Below are positions 9,493 through 19,572 of a DNA stretch of 64,000 nt, piece after piece. Under the pieces are notes generated by a model, which worked only from the letters and a program-made list of their open reading frames with translations, searched no databases and was not told where the DNA came from. This stretch comes from Diplosphaera chodatii (lineage: Eukaryota; Chlorophyta; Trebouxiophyceae; Prasiolales; Stichococcaceae), in NCBI GenBank assembly GCA_032358165.1, contig JAALGY010000059.1, forward strand, positions 744,001 to 808,000, in the 5' to 3' direction. The position numbers and the translations under genes were made by a program. Numbering within the stretch: the stretch's first letter is position 1; each line of letters starts with the position of its first letter.

Positions 9493-10396
9493 ACGTCCTC
9501 CTCCTTTGCCCGCTCACACGCCCTGCCCTGCAGTGGCTCTGCGACCTGTGGGCTGCCATCGACGGCGGCAACACACCCCCACCCACCCCTGACGTCATCA
9601 TTGCCGGCGACCCCACGGCATGGCACCCTTGCACTTCCCTTACCGCTATCCATTCATTGGACACCGTTCAGGGACCGGGTTCGATCCCTGGCGGTGGCGG
9701 AAGTTTCGGGTCTAGTTCCGTGTGGGACCAACCCACCCCACCCTATGCAAGTGGTTGCTTCGGCAATCTGCCCTCCATGGTTTGTGTATATAAGTCGTTG
9801 AAAAACGCAATACACAAACAGCCTTCCGGTCAAAGGTCCTTTTCCATCGCTATTTGCACTTCCCTTACCGCTATCCACCCTGGCCGCCTTGACCTTGAGC
9901 TGTGGACCCGGCTTCGGGTCACCTACCTACAGAAGGCCTGGGACGCCCACTGTGCTGTCCATCATGGTGGACCCACACCCTCCCCTACATCGATCGCCGC
10001 CGCCACCCTCCACTCCGCCGTCCAATCGATGCGCACCGAGTTCATCGCAGCCTACACCTCTCCCACGGAGCTCGCACAGCAATGCGACGCGCACATGACT
10101 GGAGCCCGGCGGGGCCAAGGCGTTGACGAGGATAACAACCCCATGACCGACTTCAGGAGGATCTGGGTCGACAGCGGCCTCTGCAGCATCACCGGCCGCG
10201 ACCTCGTCGTCCGCTGGACGGCCACTCACCCGGTGCCACTGCCAGCGGCATGCCCCCAGCCACAACCTCCTCCGCAGCCTCAGAGTCAGCCCCAGCCTCA
10301 GCCTGAGTCACGCCCTGTACCCCCACCATCGCAGCGACCACCTCCGGCGATTGCCTCCCCGCCGCGCCTCCAACTTATCTGAAGCACTGCCCTGCT
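9493..10396 (+). mobile_element. LINE-B fragment a: zf-RVT-like and Pro-rich C-terminus, interrupted by SINE-x
   Basis: After removal of SINE-x at 9630-9876, a continuous frame contains VLLLCPLTRPALQWLCDLW. This is the H-x-C-P part of a zf-RVT-like domain found at the C-terminus of many plant LINE reverse transcriptases. It continues through WTRLRVTYLQKAW and IWVDSGLCSITGRDLVVRWT, then a tail of P/Q repeats ending in a stop at 10381. No RT core is present. The same family occurs at 14059-14398 and 18403-20668. Confidence 0.65.
9630..9876 (+). mobile_element. SINE-x copy f, full length, divergent subfamily
   Basis: 247 bp, flanked by ACCCT (9625-9629 and 9877-9881). Terminal direct repeats read GCACTTCCCTTACCGCTATCC at both ends, a variant shared with copy j at 20.3 kb. 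Its box reads GGGTTCGATCCCTGG, closer to a tRNA T-arm than in other copies. Confidence 0.92.
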
Positions 10397-10601
10397 CCCT
10401 GACGGTGGCGGAAGTTTCGGGTCTAGTTCCGTGCGGGACCAACCCACCCCACCCTATGCAAGTGGTTGCCTCGGCAATCTGCCCTCCATTGTTTGTGTAT
10501 ATAAGTCGTTGAAAAAACGCAATACACAAACATCCTTCCGGTCAAAGGTTCTCTTTTCCATCGCTATTTGCAACTTCCCTTACCGCTTTCCATTCCATTC
10601 C
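10397..10601 (+). mobile_element. SINE-x copy g, 5'-truncated
   Basis: Begins at CCCTGACGGTGGCGG directly against the end of LINE-B and ends in CGCTTTCCATTCC. It carries six A's (TTGAAAAAACGC) where most copies have five. That private variant is shared only with copy h. Confidence 0.88.
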
Positions 10602-10730
10602 ACCAAACCGAACTGCCCCCGAAGTCCGGCTAGCGACGCAGGGCCGGCTGCAGGCGGCTCCTATGACGATGTAGAAGCTGTTGAAGGTGATGTTGAAGGC
10701 GTAGAACCGTAGGAGACGGCGTTGAGGGGG
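10602..10730. other. Short unassigned spacer
   Basis: 130 bp between SINE-x copy g and a LINE-A 3' fragment. Nothing recognised. Confidence 0.5.
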
Positions 10731-11040
10731 CTGCCCAGCCCTAGTAGATCAGAGGGTGCAGCATTCGGAGCTGTTTGAGGACAGCAACATCACATCAGTG
10801 GCGGACTTCATGCAGCAGGATGCCGGGCAACTGGCAGCCTTTTTGCGGGGTTGTCATGATCAATGTGCAGAGTTGGAGGGGTGTGCATCCAACCGGGATT
10901 GAGTGGAACCATTCTGTCAGCGGGGAGTGCACGGTTTCGTACACGACTCGTTGTGCATGTTGCTCTGGGTTTTTCCGCCAGAGCCTGTGGCTAGGCCAAA
11001 ATGGCCCACCACCAGTATGTAATCAATGTCAATGTCAATG
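10731..11040 (+). mobile_element. LINE-A copy 4, 3' end only
   Basis: Matches the last 310 bp of LINE-A, from the codons after the CCHC knuckle through the 3' UTR. Ends with AATCAATGTCAATGTCAATG. Confidence 0.92.
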
Positions 11041-11394
11041 GCTGGCTGTGGAGGCGTGCTGAGGGGTTTGGGGGTCGGAGGCGGCGACTGTGGACTTTCC
11101 GTTTGCGCGCTTGCGTTTGATGACGATGAAGAAGGTGCTGAGTGGCTGTGTGTTACCGCTTTCCATGTGTGAGCGTAGAAGCGGTGTGGACGTCAGGTGT
11201 GGCTGGTAGAGGTGTTGTGCTGCCAGAATGGCAACAGTTTGGGCTGGTGTGATGGGCCGCAAGGCTGGCACGCTGCTCGTGGTGGCAAGCCAGAGTGGCG
11301 AAGGCGATGAAGATGCGTATGGGAGCAGCGGCAGGCCGTGCCAGGGGACCCCCTCCCCCTGGCACGGTGAAAACGGAAAGTGAAGGTGTAGTGA
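11041..11394. other. Unassigned 350-bp stretch
   Basis: No coding feature recognised. It contains a C-rich tract (GGACCCCCTCCCCCTGGC near 11345) and leads into the 92-bp minisatellite. Confidence 0.4.
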
Positions 11395-11664
11395 GGGTGA
11401 GCGGCGGTGGGAGTCCAGGATGGGACTGACAATGAAGGTGAGGGTGACGGCGAACGCTGGCTGACGAAGTGTGAAGCTGTCGGCGAAGGTGAGTGGCGAT
11501 GGGAGTCCTGGATGGGACTGAAAGCGAAGGTGAAGGCGACGGCGGTTGCTGGCAGGTGAGGTGTGAAGGTGTAGGCGAAGGCGAGTGGCGGTGGGAGTCC
11601 AGGATGGGACTGAGAGTGAGGGTGAAGGTGAATGCTGGTGCTGGCTGACGAGGTTCGAAGGTGT
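11395..11664. repeat. 92-bp minisatellite, array A (about 3 units)
   Basis: Units contain GTGGGAGTCC then GATGGGACTG, then GAAGGTGAAGG-like triplets, then GCTGGCTGACGAGGTGTGAA. These units are diverged from array B. Confidence 0.85.
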
Positions 11665-12002
11665 AGGTTTTTTTTGTTTGTTTGTTTGTTTGTTTTTTAC
11701 AAAGGGCGTCCAGACCAGAACCAAGCTCAATGAACAAGGCTCTGCGGCTCAATGCGGCGTCTCACGTGGGAACGTGAGGGCGGCTGGGTAGGTCATCAAA
11801 ATGCTCTGTTCGAAATATGTCAATGGAGGACACTGAAACCACAAGGGAATCCAGGGCCCATGAGACCAGCGAAATGCAATAGTCCCGATGAGGAAGGCTA
11901 CCTAATGGTCGTACAAGTGCGGGGACCTGGCGGCGGCGGCAGCAAGGCCACGCACACGCGGCTAAGTCGCACCGCTGCAAGTGTCTAATCCTGAAGAGTC
12001 GT
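11665..12002 (-). mobile_element. (CAAA)n-tailed element copy I, truncated
   Basis: On the minus strand it ends in CGCCCTTTGTAAAAAACAAACAAAC, followed by minisatellite. The body is shared with copies II, III and V up to the TGTCTAATCCTGAAGAGTCG segment and then fuses directly to minisatellite array B. I see no conserved protein in sense. The tail and 5' truncation suggest retrotransposition. Confidence 0.78.
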
Positions 12003-12380
12003 AAAGTGTAGGTGAAGGTGAGCGGCGGTGGGAGTCCAGGATGGGATGGAAAGTGAAGGTGAAGACGAAGGCTGGTGCTGGCTGGCAAGGTGTGAAGGTG
12101 TAGGCGAAGGGGAGCGGCGGTGGGAGCCCAGGATGGGACTGAAAGTGCAGGTGAGGAAGACGGCTGGTGCTGGCCGGTGAGGTGTGAAGGTGTAGGCGAA
12201 GGTGAGCGGCGGTGGGAGTCCAGGAGGGGACTGAAAGTGAAGGTGAAGGTGAAGGCTGGTGCTGGCTGACGAGGTGTGAAGGTGTAGGCGAAGGAGAGCG
12301 GCGGTGGGAGCCCAGGATGGGACTGAAAGTGCAGGTGAGGAAGACGGCGGGTGCTGGCTGGTGAGGTGTGAAGGTGTAGG
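12003..12380. repeat. 92-bp minisatellite, array B (about 4 units)
   Basis: The CTGGTGCTGG-type marker recurs at 12072, 12164, 12256 and 12348, exactly 92 bp apart. Units differ by scattered substitutions. Confidence 0.92.
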
Positions 12381-12902
12381 CATTGACATTGACATTGATT
12401 ACATACTGGTGGTGGGCCATTTTGGCCTAGCCACAGGCTTTGGCGGAAAAACCCAGAGCAACATGCACAACGAGTCGTGTACGAAACCGTGCACTCCCCG
12501 TTGACAGAATGGTTCCACACAATCCCGGTTGGATGCACACCCCTCCAACTCTGCACATTGATCATGACAACCCCGCAAAAAGGCTGCCAGTTGCCCGGCA
12601 TCCTGCTGCATGAAGTCCGCCACTGATGTGATGTTGCTGTCCTCAAACAGCTCCGAATGCTGCACCCTCTAATCTACTAGGGCTGGACACCCCCAGACCA
12701 TATGCGCCTCATCATCCACCACGCCGCAGCTACACCGCTGACACAGCCGCTCTGCCCGCGGCAGCCGCTGCCACCTCCCTGTCTCCACCCCCAGCATGTG
12801 ACTGCCCATGCGAAACTGTGCTAACCGCCGACGACCGGTCTTGGAGGCAACTGCCTGCAAGTAGCCGGCCAACTGGTAGTTGTCACTGTTCACAGGGCCC
12901 CT
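12381..12902 (-). mobile_element. LINE-A copy 5, antisense, 5'-truncated
   Basis: Tail CATTGACATTGACATTGATT at 12381, then 3' UTR and the C-terminal codons up to the GPVN region. It stops against the T/G-rich tail of the next element. Confidence 0.92.
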
Positions 12903-13599
12903 TTTTGTTTGTTTGTTTGTTTGTTTTTTACAGAGGGCGTCCAGACCAGAACCAAGCTCAATGAACAAGGCTCTGCGGCACAATGCGGCGTCTCACGTGG
13001 GAACGTGAGGGCGGCTGGGTAGGTCATCAAAATGCTCTGTTCGAAATATGTCAATGGAGGACACTGAAACCACAGGGAATCCAGGGCCCATGAGACCAGC
13101 GAAAGGCAATAGTCCCGATGAGGAAGGCTGCCTAATGGTCGTACAAGTGCGGGGACCTGGCGGCGGCGGCAGCAAGGCCACGCACACGCGGCTAGGTCGC
13201 ACCGCTGCAAGTGTCTAACTGTGAAGAGTCTCAACGTGTGTCTGTCCACGTGCCACGGCACCCGCGGGTAAACCCAGAAAACCCCGCGCAGACATGCAGG
13301 GACCGGTTGCGTACAAGTACGCCGAGCTCTGGGCCCGCTGGGACCGGATACGCCGCGAGGCGCCCTGCATGCTGGTGAAAGCAACCAGGCCCAAGATGAC
13401 AGAGGGCTGGCGCTGGCAAACAACAGAGGGCCGGCGGCTGACGCCGCAAGCTGTCCGCCATGCACAACACCGGGCTCCAGGGTCTTCTGAGGTAGACGCC
13501 TCCAGCCACGTGGGGTCCGCGGGTGACCGCTGCTAGGTGTCATGCTACTAAGGTGTTGGTCTTGGTCTCGTTCTTGGTCTTGTTCTTGGTCTTGAAGGT
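12903..13599 (-). mobile_element. (CAAA)n-tailed element copy II
   Basis: The (TTTG)n tract at 12903-12935 is the 3' tail read on the plus strand. The body runs to about 13555 and then a run of CTTGGTCTTGTT-like repeats. A plus-strand 80-residue ORF (13294-13536, starting MQGPVAYKYAELWARWDRI) lies antisense to the element. It is conserved in copies III and V, but I do not recognise it. Confidence 0.8.
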
Positions 13600-13852
13600 A
13601 CGCGGTACTGGCTGGCAAGGTGTGAAGGTGTAGGTGAAGGTGAGCGGCGGTGGGAGTCCAAGAGGGGACTGCAAGTGAAGGTGAAGGTGAAGGCGGGTGC
13701 TGGCTGGCAAGGTGTGAAGGTGTAGGTGAAGGTGAGCGGCGGTGGGAGTCCAAGAGGGGACTGCAAGTGATGGTGAAGATGAATGCTGGTGCTGGCTGAC
13801 GAAGTGTGAAGGTGTTGGTGAGGGTGAGCGGCGGTGGGAGTCCGTGGTCATG
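13600..13852. repeat. 92-bp minisatellite, array C (about 3 units)
   Basis: Same unit as arrays B and D. It lies directly 5' (in sense) of (CAAA)n copy II. Confidence 0.88.
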
Positions 13853-13856
13853 CAGG

Positions 13857-14058
13857 AATGGAATGGAAAGCGGTAAGGGAAGTTGCAAATAGCGATGGAA
13901 AAGAGAACCTTTGACCGGAAGGATGTTTGTGTATTGCGTTTTTTCAACGACTTATATACACAAACAATGGAGGGCAGATTGCCGAGGCAACCACTTGCAT
14001 AGGGTGGGGTGGGTTGGTCCCGCACGGAACTAGACCCGAAACTTCCGCCACCGTCAGG
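13857..14058 (-). mobile_element. SINE-x copy h, 5'-truncated
   Basis: Mirror copy of copy g. It has the same truncation point, the same junction to LINE-B (AGGGAGCAGGGCAGTGCTTC) and the same six-base homopolymer. The shared junction shows it was duplicated with its LINE-B neighbour, not inserted independently. Confidence 0.9.
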
Positions 14059-14398
14059 GAGCAGGGCAGTGCTTCAGATAAGTTGGAGGCGCGGCGGGGA
14101 GGCAATCGCCGGAGGTGGTCGCTGCGATGGTGGGGGTACAGGGCGTGACTCAGGCTGAGGCTGGGGCTGACTCTGAGGCTGCGGAGGAGGTTGTGGCTGG
14201 GGGCATGCCGCTGGCAGTGGCACCGGGTGAGTGGCCGTCCAGCGGACGACGAGGTCGCGGCCGGTGATGCTGCAGAGGCCGCTGTCGACCCAGATCCTCC
14301 TGAAGTCGGTCATGGGGTTGTTATCCTCGTCAACGCCTTGGCCCCGCTGGGCTCCAGTCATGTGCGCGTCGCATTGCTGTGCGAGCTCCGTGGGAGAG
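14059..14398 (-). mobile_element. LINE-B fragment b (Pro/Gln-rich C-terminus)
   Basis: Inverted near-identical copy of 10057-10396. It encodes DEDNNPMTDFRRIWVDSGLC and the P/Q-rich tail on the minus strand. The only difference noticed is GCTGG versus GCCGG near 14349. Confidence 0.8.
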
Positions 14399-15104
14399 GT
14401 GTTTTGTTTTGTTTTGGTTTGTTTTTTACAAAGGGCGTCCAGACCAGAACCAAGCTCAATGAGCAAGGCTCTGCGGCACAATGCGGCGTCTCACGTGGGA
14501 ACGTGAGGGCGGCTGGGTAGGTCACAAAATGCTCTGTTCGAAATATGTCAATGGAGGACACTGAAACCACAAGGGAATGCAGGGCCCATGAGACCAGCGA
14601 AAGGCAATAGTCCCGATGAGGAAGGCTGCCTAATGGTCGTACAAGTGCGGGGACCTGGCGGCGGCGGCAGCAAGGCCACGCACACGCGGCTAGGTCGCAC
14701 CGCTGCGAGTGTCTAATCCTGAAGAGTCGTAACGTGTATCTGTCCACGTGCCACGGCACCCGCGGGTAAACCCAGAAAACCCCGCGCAGACATGCAGGGA
14801 CCGGTTGCGTACAAGTACGCCGTGCTCTGGGCCGCTGGGACCGGATACGCCGTGAGGCGCCCTGCATGCTGGTGAAAGCAACCAAACCCAAGATGACAGA
14901 GGGCTGGCGCTGGCAAACAACAGAGGGCCGGCGGCTGACGCCGCAAGCTGTCCGCCATGCACAACACCGGGCTCCAGGGTCTTCTGAGGTAGACGCCTCC
15001 AGCCACGTGGGGTCCGCGGGTGACCGCTGCTAGGTGTCATGCTACTAAGGTCGTGGTCTTGGTCTCGTTCTTGGTCTTGTTCTTGGTCTTGAAGGTACGC
15101 GGTA
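14399..15104 (-). mobile_element. (CAAA)n-tailed element copy III
   Basis: The tail reads GTTTTGTTTTGG-like at 14399-14427, then the same body as copy II and the CTTGGTCTTG run at 15055-15095. Nearly identical to copy II, with a one-base deletion in GGGCC(C)GCTGG near 14830. Confidence 0.82.
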
Positions 15105-15353
15105 CTGGCTGGCAAGGTGTGAAGGTGTAGGTGAAGGTGAGCGGGGGTGGGAGCCCAGGATGGGACTGAAATTGAAGGTGAAGGTGAAGGCTGGTGCTGG
15201 CTGACGAGGTGTGAAGGTGTAGGCGAAGGGGAGCGGCGGTGGGAGCCCAGGATGGGACTGAAAGTGAAGGTGAAGATGAAGGCTGGTGCTGGCTGGCAAG
15301 GTGTGAAGGTGTTGGTGAGGGTGAGCGGCGGTGGGAGTCCGTGGTCATGCAGG
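15105..15353. repeat. 92-bp minisatellite, array D (about 2.7 units)
   Basis: Marker at 15191 and 15283, 92 bp apart. Ends at a GTGGTCATGCAGG segment also present at the end of array C. Confidence 0.9.
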
Positions 15354-15410
15354 CATTGACATTGATTACATACTGGTGGTGGGCCATTTTGGCCTAGCCA
15401 CAGGCTCTGG
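15354..15410 (-). mobile_element. LINE-A copy 6, 57-bp tail fragment
   Basis: CATTGACATTGATTACATAC through CAGGCTCTGG only, the last bases of LINE-A in antisense. Confidence 0.85.
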
Positions 15411-15907
15411 TGCTCCTGTAGCGGCCAGGCGCACGTTCAGCGTTCAGCGGCGTACAGCATCCATCTACGCAGCTTCAGCAGCGCCTCGGCTCTTGTTAGA
15501 TCCAGTTTGCAGCGGTTTGGGGGAGCCTGCTCTAGACTGGCGTCTGGCATCAGCTGCGCCGCCTTGCCATCGACAGCCGACACTCACAGCCCTTTCTACT
15601 CAGACTGCAGATGCACATACTCGCGACTGTGTCACATCGTCATATCGGCATGTGCTGCCTCCTCAGCCATGCAGCTCCACCATTGCCAGCTGCCGCCGCC
15701 GCCGCTTGCCGCATCTGCCCTTGCCGCAGTCTGCCGCTAGCTTTGGCCGCATTAGCAGTGGGCCATAGAGACTCACCAGTTGTGATGGGATCACCTAGTA
15801 CAGGACATAGCATTTGTGGCCTGGGTGATTGGGACCGCGTTGTTGGCGCTGCTGACTTTCGCCGTTCTTAGCCTTTGCAGCACATCTGCAGCCATGCAGT
15901 TTAGACT
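15411..15907. other. Unassigned 500-bp stretch
   Basis: No repeat in this window matches it and I recognise no coding frame. It has a CTGCCGCCGCCGCCGCTTGC run near 15690. Confidence 0.4.
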
Positions 15908-16132
15908 TCCTCATCGGGACTATTGCCTTTCGCTGGTGTCATGGGCCCTGCATTCCCTTGTGGTTTCAGTGTCCTCCATCTACATGTTTCGAACACTTGA
16001 TAGTTGACGTGATATTCATTCGCCGCTCTCATGTTGACATGTGAGAAGCCGCATTGTGCCGCAGAGCCTTGCTACTGAGCTTGGTTCTGGTCTGGACGCC
16101 CTTTGTAAAAAACAAACAAACAAACAAACAAA
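15908..16132 (+). mobile_element. (CAAA)n-tailed element copy IV, 5'-truncated, sense on plus
   Basis: Contains CATCGGGACTATTGCCTTTC, the CCTCCAT segment and GAGCTTGGTTCTGGTCTGGA, and ends in CCCTTTGTAAAAAACAAACA with six CAAA-type units. This is the clearest view of the tail in sense orientation. It is more diverged than copies I-III. Confidence 0.82.
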
Positions 16133-16993
16133 CAGGCTCTGGCGGAAAAACCCAGAGCAACATGCACAACGAGTCGTGTACGAAACCGTGCACTCCCCGC
16201 TGACAGAATGGTTCCACTCAATCCCGGTTGGATGCACACCCCTCCAACTCTGCACATTGATCATGACAACCCCGCAAAAAGGCTGCCAGTTGCCCGGCAT
16301 CCTGCTGCTTAAAGTCTGCCACTCATGTGATGTTGCTGTCCTCAAACAGCTCCGAATGCTGCACCCTCTGATCTACTAGGGTTGGACACCCCCAGACCAT
16401 ATGCGCCTCATCATCCACCACGCCGCAGTTACACCGCTGACACAGCCGCTCTGCCCGCGGCAGCCGCTGCCACCTCCCTGTTTCCACTCCCAGCATGTGA
16501 CTGCCCATGCGAAACTGTGCTAACCGCCGACGACCGGTCTTGGAGGCAACTGCCTGCAAGTAGCCGGCCAACTGGTAGTTGTCACTGTTCACAGGGCCCC
16601 TGACTCCCAGCCACTCACGCACTTTGCGCAAGTCGCTGCCATTCACAGCATCGAAGGTGCGGCGCTGCAGGTGTGCAGTGACAACAGATGTGTCAATGCG
16701 CTGCGGCACGCCGTCAACGATGGGTGACATGAAGTGCAGGAACGAACACACCTGGGCAGCCCAGCATGCTGAGCTGCTGGTGCTGCGCCCCGGCCGTGTG
16801 GCCAGAGCACAGTTCTCCAGGAATGCCTGCTTGGTGAGGCGGGTGTCCGGCATTGCGACCAGCCGGTTCCAGAACCGGCAGATGGCCAGCGTTGCCGTGT
16901 GCGCCACTGGGAACCGCCCAAGCTCCCCCAACACCGCCACGTTGGGAGTGCCTGTGCGCACGCCAAGAACAGACCGAAGGAACTTCCGATGGA

Positions 16994-17106
16994 CTTCCAT
17001 TGTTTGTGTATATAAGTCGTTGAAAAACGCAATACACAAACAGCCTTCCGGTCAAAGGTTCTCTTTTCCATCGCTATTTGCAACTTCCCTTACCGCTTTC
17101 CATTCC
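16994..17106 (+). mobile_element. SINE-x copy i, 5'-truncated (113 bp)
   Basis: Starts in the CTTCCATTGTTTGTG region, keeps both hairpin arms and ends in TTTCCATTCC. Flanked by ATGGA (16989-16993 and 17107-17111), single in intact LINE-A. Confidence 0.93.
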
Positions 17107-17852
17107 ATGGACAAGCTCACAAGTATCCATGCCAGTACCACATAACGCCCCGGGTCCCCATGTTTCAACACCGTATAGCATAACAGGACGTACTAGTGCA
17201 TCAAACAAATGCAGTTGCAATGCTGGGTCATGCAGGCTCAGGTCATGGCAACGATGCTGCAATGCAAGTGCGGCGCGCTGGGCGGAGGCCGCTCTGCCGA
17301 TGCTAGCGGCAGCAAAAGAACTACGAGTAGAGATATCAACCCCCAGATAAGTAAACGAGTCCAGCACTTCGATGGGAGCATGCATGTAGGTGAGAACCGG
17401 TGGTGCAGCAGCCTGGGCTGCATACACCACGACCTTTGTCTTCTTCACGTTGACGGTGAGGCGCCAGCGCTTGCAGTACGACTCCAGCAGGTCGAGCTGC
17501 GCCTGCAGGCCGCGTACGGACGTGGACACCAGGTCCAGGTCATCTGCATAGAAAAGGGCAGGTGCCTGCACACCACACAGGGTGGGCAGGTCCAGGTCCC
17601 CGCCAGCGGCCTCCAGCTCCGCTTGGAAATCGTCAATGTAAATCCCGAAAAGGGTTGGAGATAGTGGACATCCCTGCTTAACACCCAAAGTGCTCTGGAA
17701 TGTATCGGACATTCCCCCCTCAAACTGCAATGCCATTGGCACATCAGCATACAGTGCCTGAACCCCCCTCAGAAACTCCCCATGCACCCCAATCCGCTGC
17801 AGCTTCTCCCAAAGCAAATCACGAGGTACAGTATCGTATGCCTTCTTGAAAT

Positions 17853-18231
17853 CATTTGACATTGACATTGACATTGATTACATACTGGTGGTGGGCCATT
17901 TTGGCCTAGCCACAGGCTCTGGCGGAAAAACCCAGAGCAACATGCACAACGAGTCGTGTCATGACATTGACATTGATTACATACTGGTGGTGGGCCATTT
18001 TGGCCTAGCCACAGGCTCTGGCGGGAAAAACCCAGAGCAACATGCACAACGAGTCGTGTACGAAACCGTGCACTCCCCGCTGACAGAATGGTTCCACTCA
18101 ATCCCGGTTGGATGCACACCCCTCCAACTCTGCACATTGATCATGACAACCCCGCAAAAAGGCTGCCAGTTGCCCGGCATCCTGCTGCATGAAGTCCGCC
18201 ACTGATGTGATGTTGCTGTCCTCAAACAACA
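17853..18231 (-). mobile_element. Two tandem LINE-A 3' ends nested in copy 7
   Basis: Flanked by GAAAT (17848-17852 and 18232-18236). The first piece is about 105 bp (to 17960) and the second about 270 bp; both start with their own CATTGACATTGATT tail. They may be two successive insertions, or one template-switched insertion. Confidence 0.85.
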
Positions 18232-19572
18232 GAAATCGACAAAGCAAGAGTACAGAGGCTGCTTATCTGCCTTGGCCTTCTCGATGAGGGTGCGAACGAC
18301 GAAGGTTTGATCGGTGGTGCGGTGGTCCTTGCGGAAGCCCGCCTGCCCGCGTGCGCGCAGCTGGTGCTGTTCGGTCCACCTCATGAGCTTTTCGTTAAGT
18401 GCGAAGACGGCTCTGAGTGCCCGCACATGTTGGACGAAGGCGGGAGGGCGGGGAAAGGCATGGGCGTCAGGGCGGGCTGCAAGTGGCATGTGGACGGCGT
18501 CGAGGATGAGAGGCATGTACAGCCAGGAGTTGGTGGGGCGACGGGAGGCTGGCAGTGTGGCGTGGTCGTGGGCGATGTTATCTGGCACAAGGGAGGGGAG
18601 GCGGCGGCGTTGTGATGCGGGGCGGGTGGCAGGGGGGCGGGCAGCAGGCCGTCGGTGGCCAGTGAGTTGTGTGGGCGGCGGAGTGGGGCGAGGTGCGAGG
18701 GTCGGTGAGGGAGCGTCTTGGCGAGGTGGCGGCGGCAGTGGGGTGGTCGCCAAGGGTGCTGTGGCCTGGTGTCAGCAGCGGGAGGAGGCTCAGCTGGGCT
18801 GGACGTCGTGGGTGGCGTCGCCGCTGGAGGGCTCGGAGGGTTGGTGCCCGCCGGCTGGCGAGGGGTCTCGGGTGTGGCTGGTGGCACCGGCAGCGGTACG
18901 GCGCGGGTGGACTGCCGAGGCGGCAGTGGGGCGGCGGGAAGCGCTGCCATGTCCGCCTGGTTGGTGTTCGCCTCGAGCGCCAGCCGCATGGTGTCATCAA
19001 GGGAGGCCCTGATGACGGCAAGGTCCCCACGTGCAACAGCAGCGAACTGGGGGTCGCCCTCAATGGCTGCCCGCAGGTCGTCAAGGGACCAGAGGCCCAG
19101 GGATGCAGCTCCGATGAGGTCGGCGCCGTGGGCGGTGGGGTCTGCGATGGCGCGCCGGCTGAAGAACAGGCGGTCCCGCATGATGAGGCGGTGCGTATGC
19201 TGCTGCTCAGGGTCCAGGTTGCGCCCGATCCCGATGCGGTGAGCAGCCGCGATGCCGTCGCGCAGGCTTGGCGGGAGCGATGGCACAGTGGCGATGTCCA
19301 GAGTGGATGCCATGATGGCAGGTCCGAGGCCCCAGCGTTGAAGGGCCCGGGCCGGTGCGTCGGTGTGGGAGATGGAGGATGCCGGGGTCCGCATAAGCTG
19401 GAAGCCGTGAATGGACTTCCACAGCGCCGGCTGCGGCTGGAACAGGCGGAACGCCCGCTTCGCTGCAAGTGCGGTGGCAAAGAGCTCCAGGGCGGGGGCG
19501 CCAGCGCCGCCAGCTCGTCGGGAGAGGTGTAGGCTGCGATGAACTCGGTGGGCATCGATTGGACGGCGGAGT

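Larger units (their letters stand above)
16133..18402 (-). mobile_element. LINE-A copy 7, antisense, with nested insertions
   Basis: Covers the 3' UTR up to the LMRWTEQH region of RT. The CCHC/thumb frame is at 17039-16323 and the RT frame (FKKAYDTVP to the thumb) at 17856-17074. It lacks the simple tail because it abuts (CAAA)n copy IV. SINE-x copy i (16994-17106) and a 379-bp block of LINE-A 3' ends (17853-18231) interrupt it. Confidence 0.92.

Noticed and set aside
9660..9710. Possible tRNA gene around GGGTTCGATCCCTGG
   Set aside because: No 5' acceptor strand, D-arm or anticodon arm can be paired upstream; only a T-arm-like segment remains inside SINE-x.
11035..12420. His/Leu/Pro/Ser-rich frames with HTLPAST- and LHLHFQSHPGLPPPL-like repeats on the minus strand
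   Set aside because: These are translations of the 92-bp minisatellite. 92 is not a multiple of three, so each unit changes frame.
13294..13536. 80-residue ORF MQGPVAYKYAELWARWDRI... (also at 14790 and 25632)
   Set aside because: Lies antisense to the (CAAA)n element and varies in reading frame between copies (frameshift in copy III). Not called as a gene.
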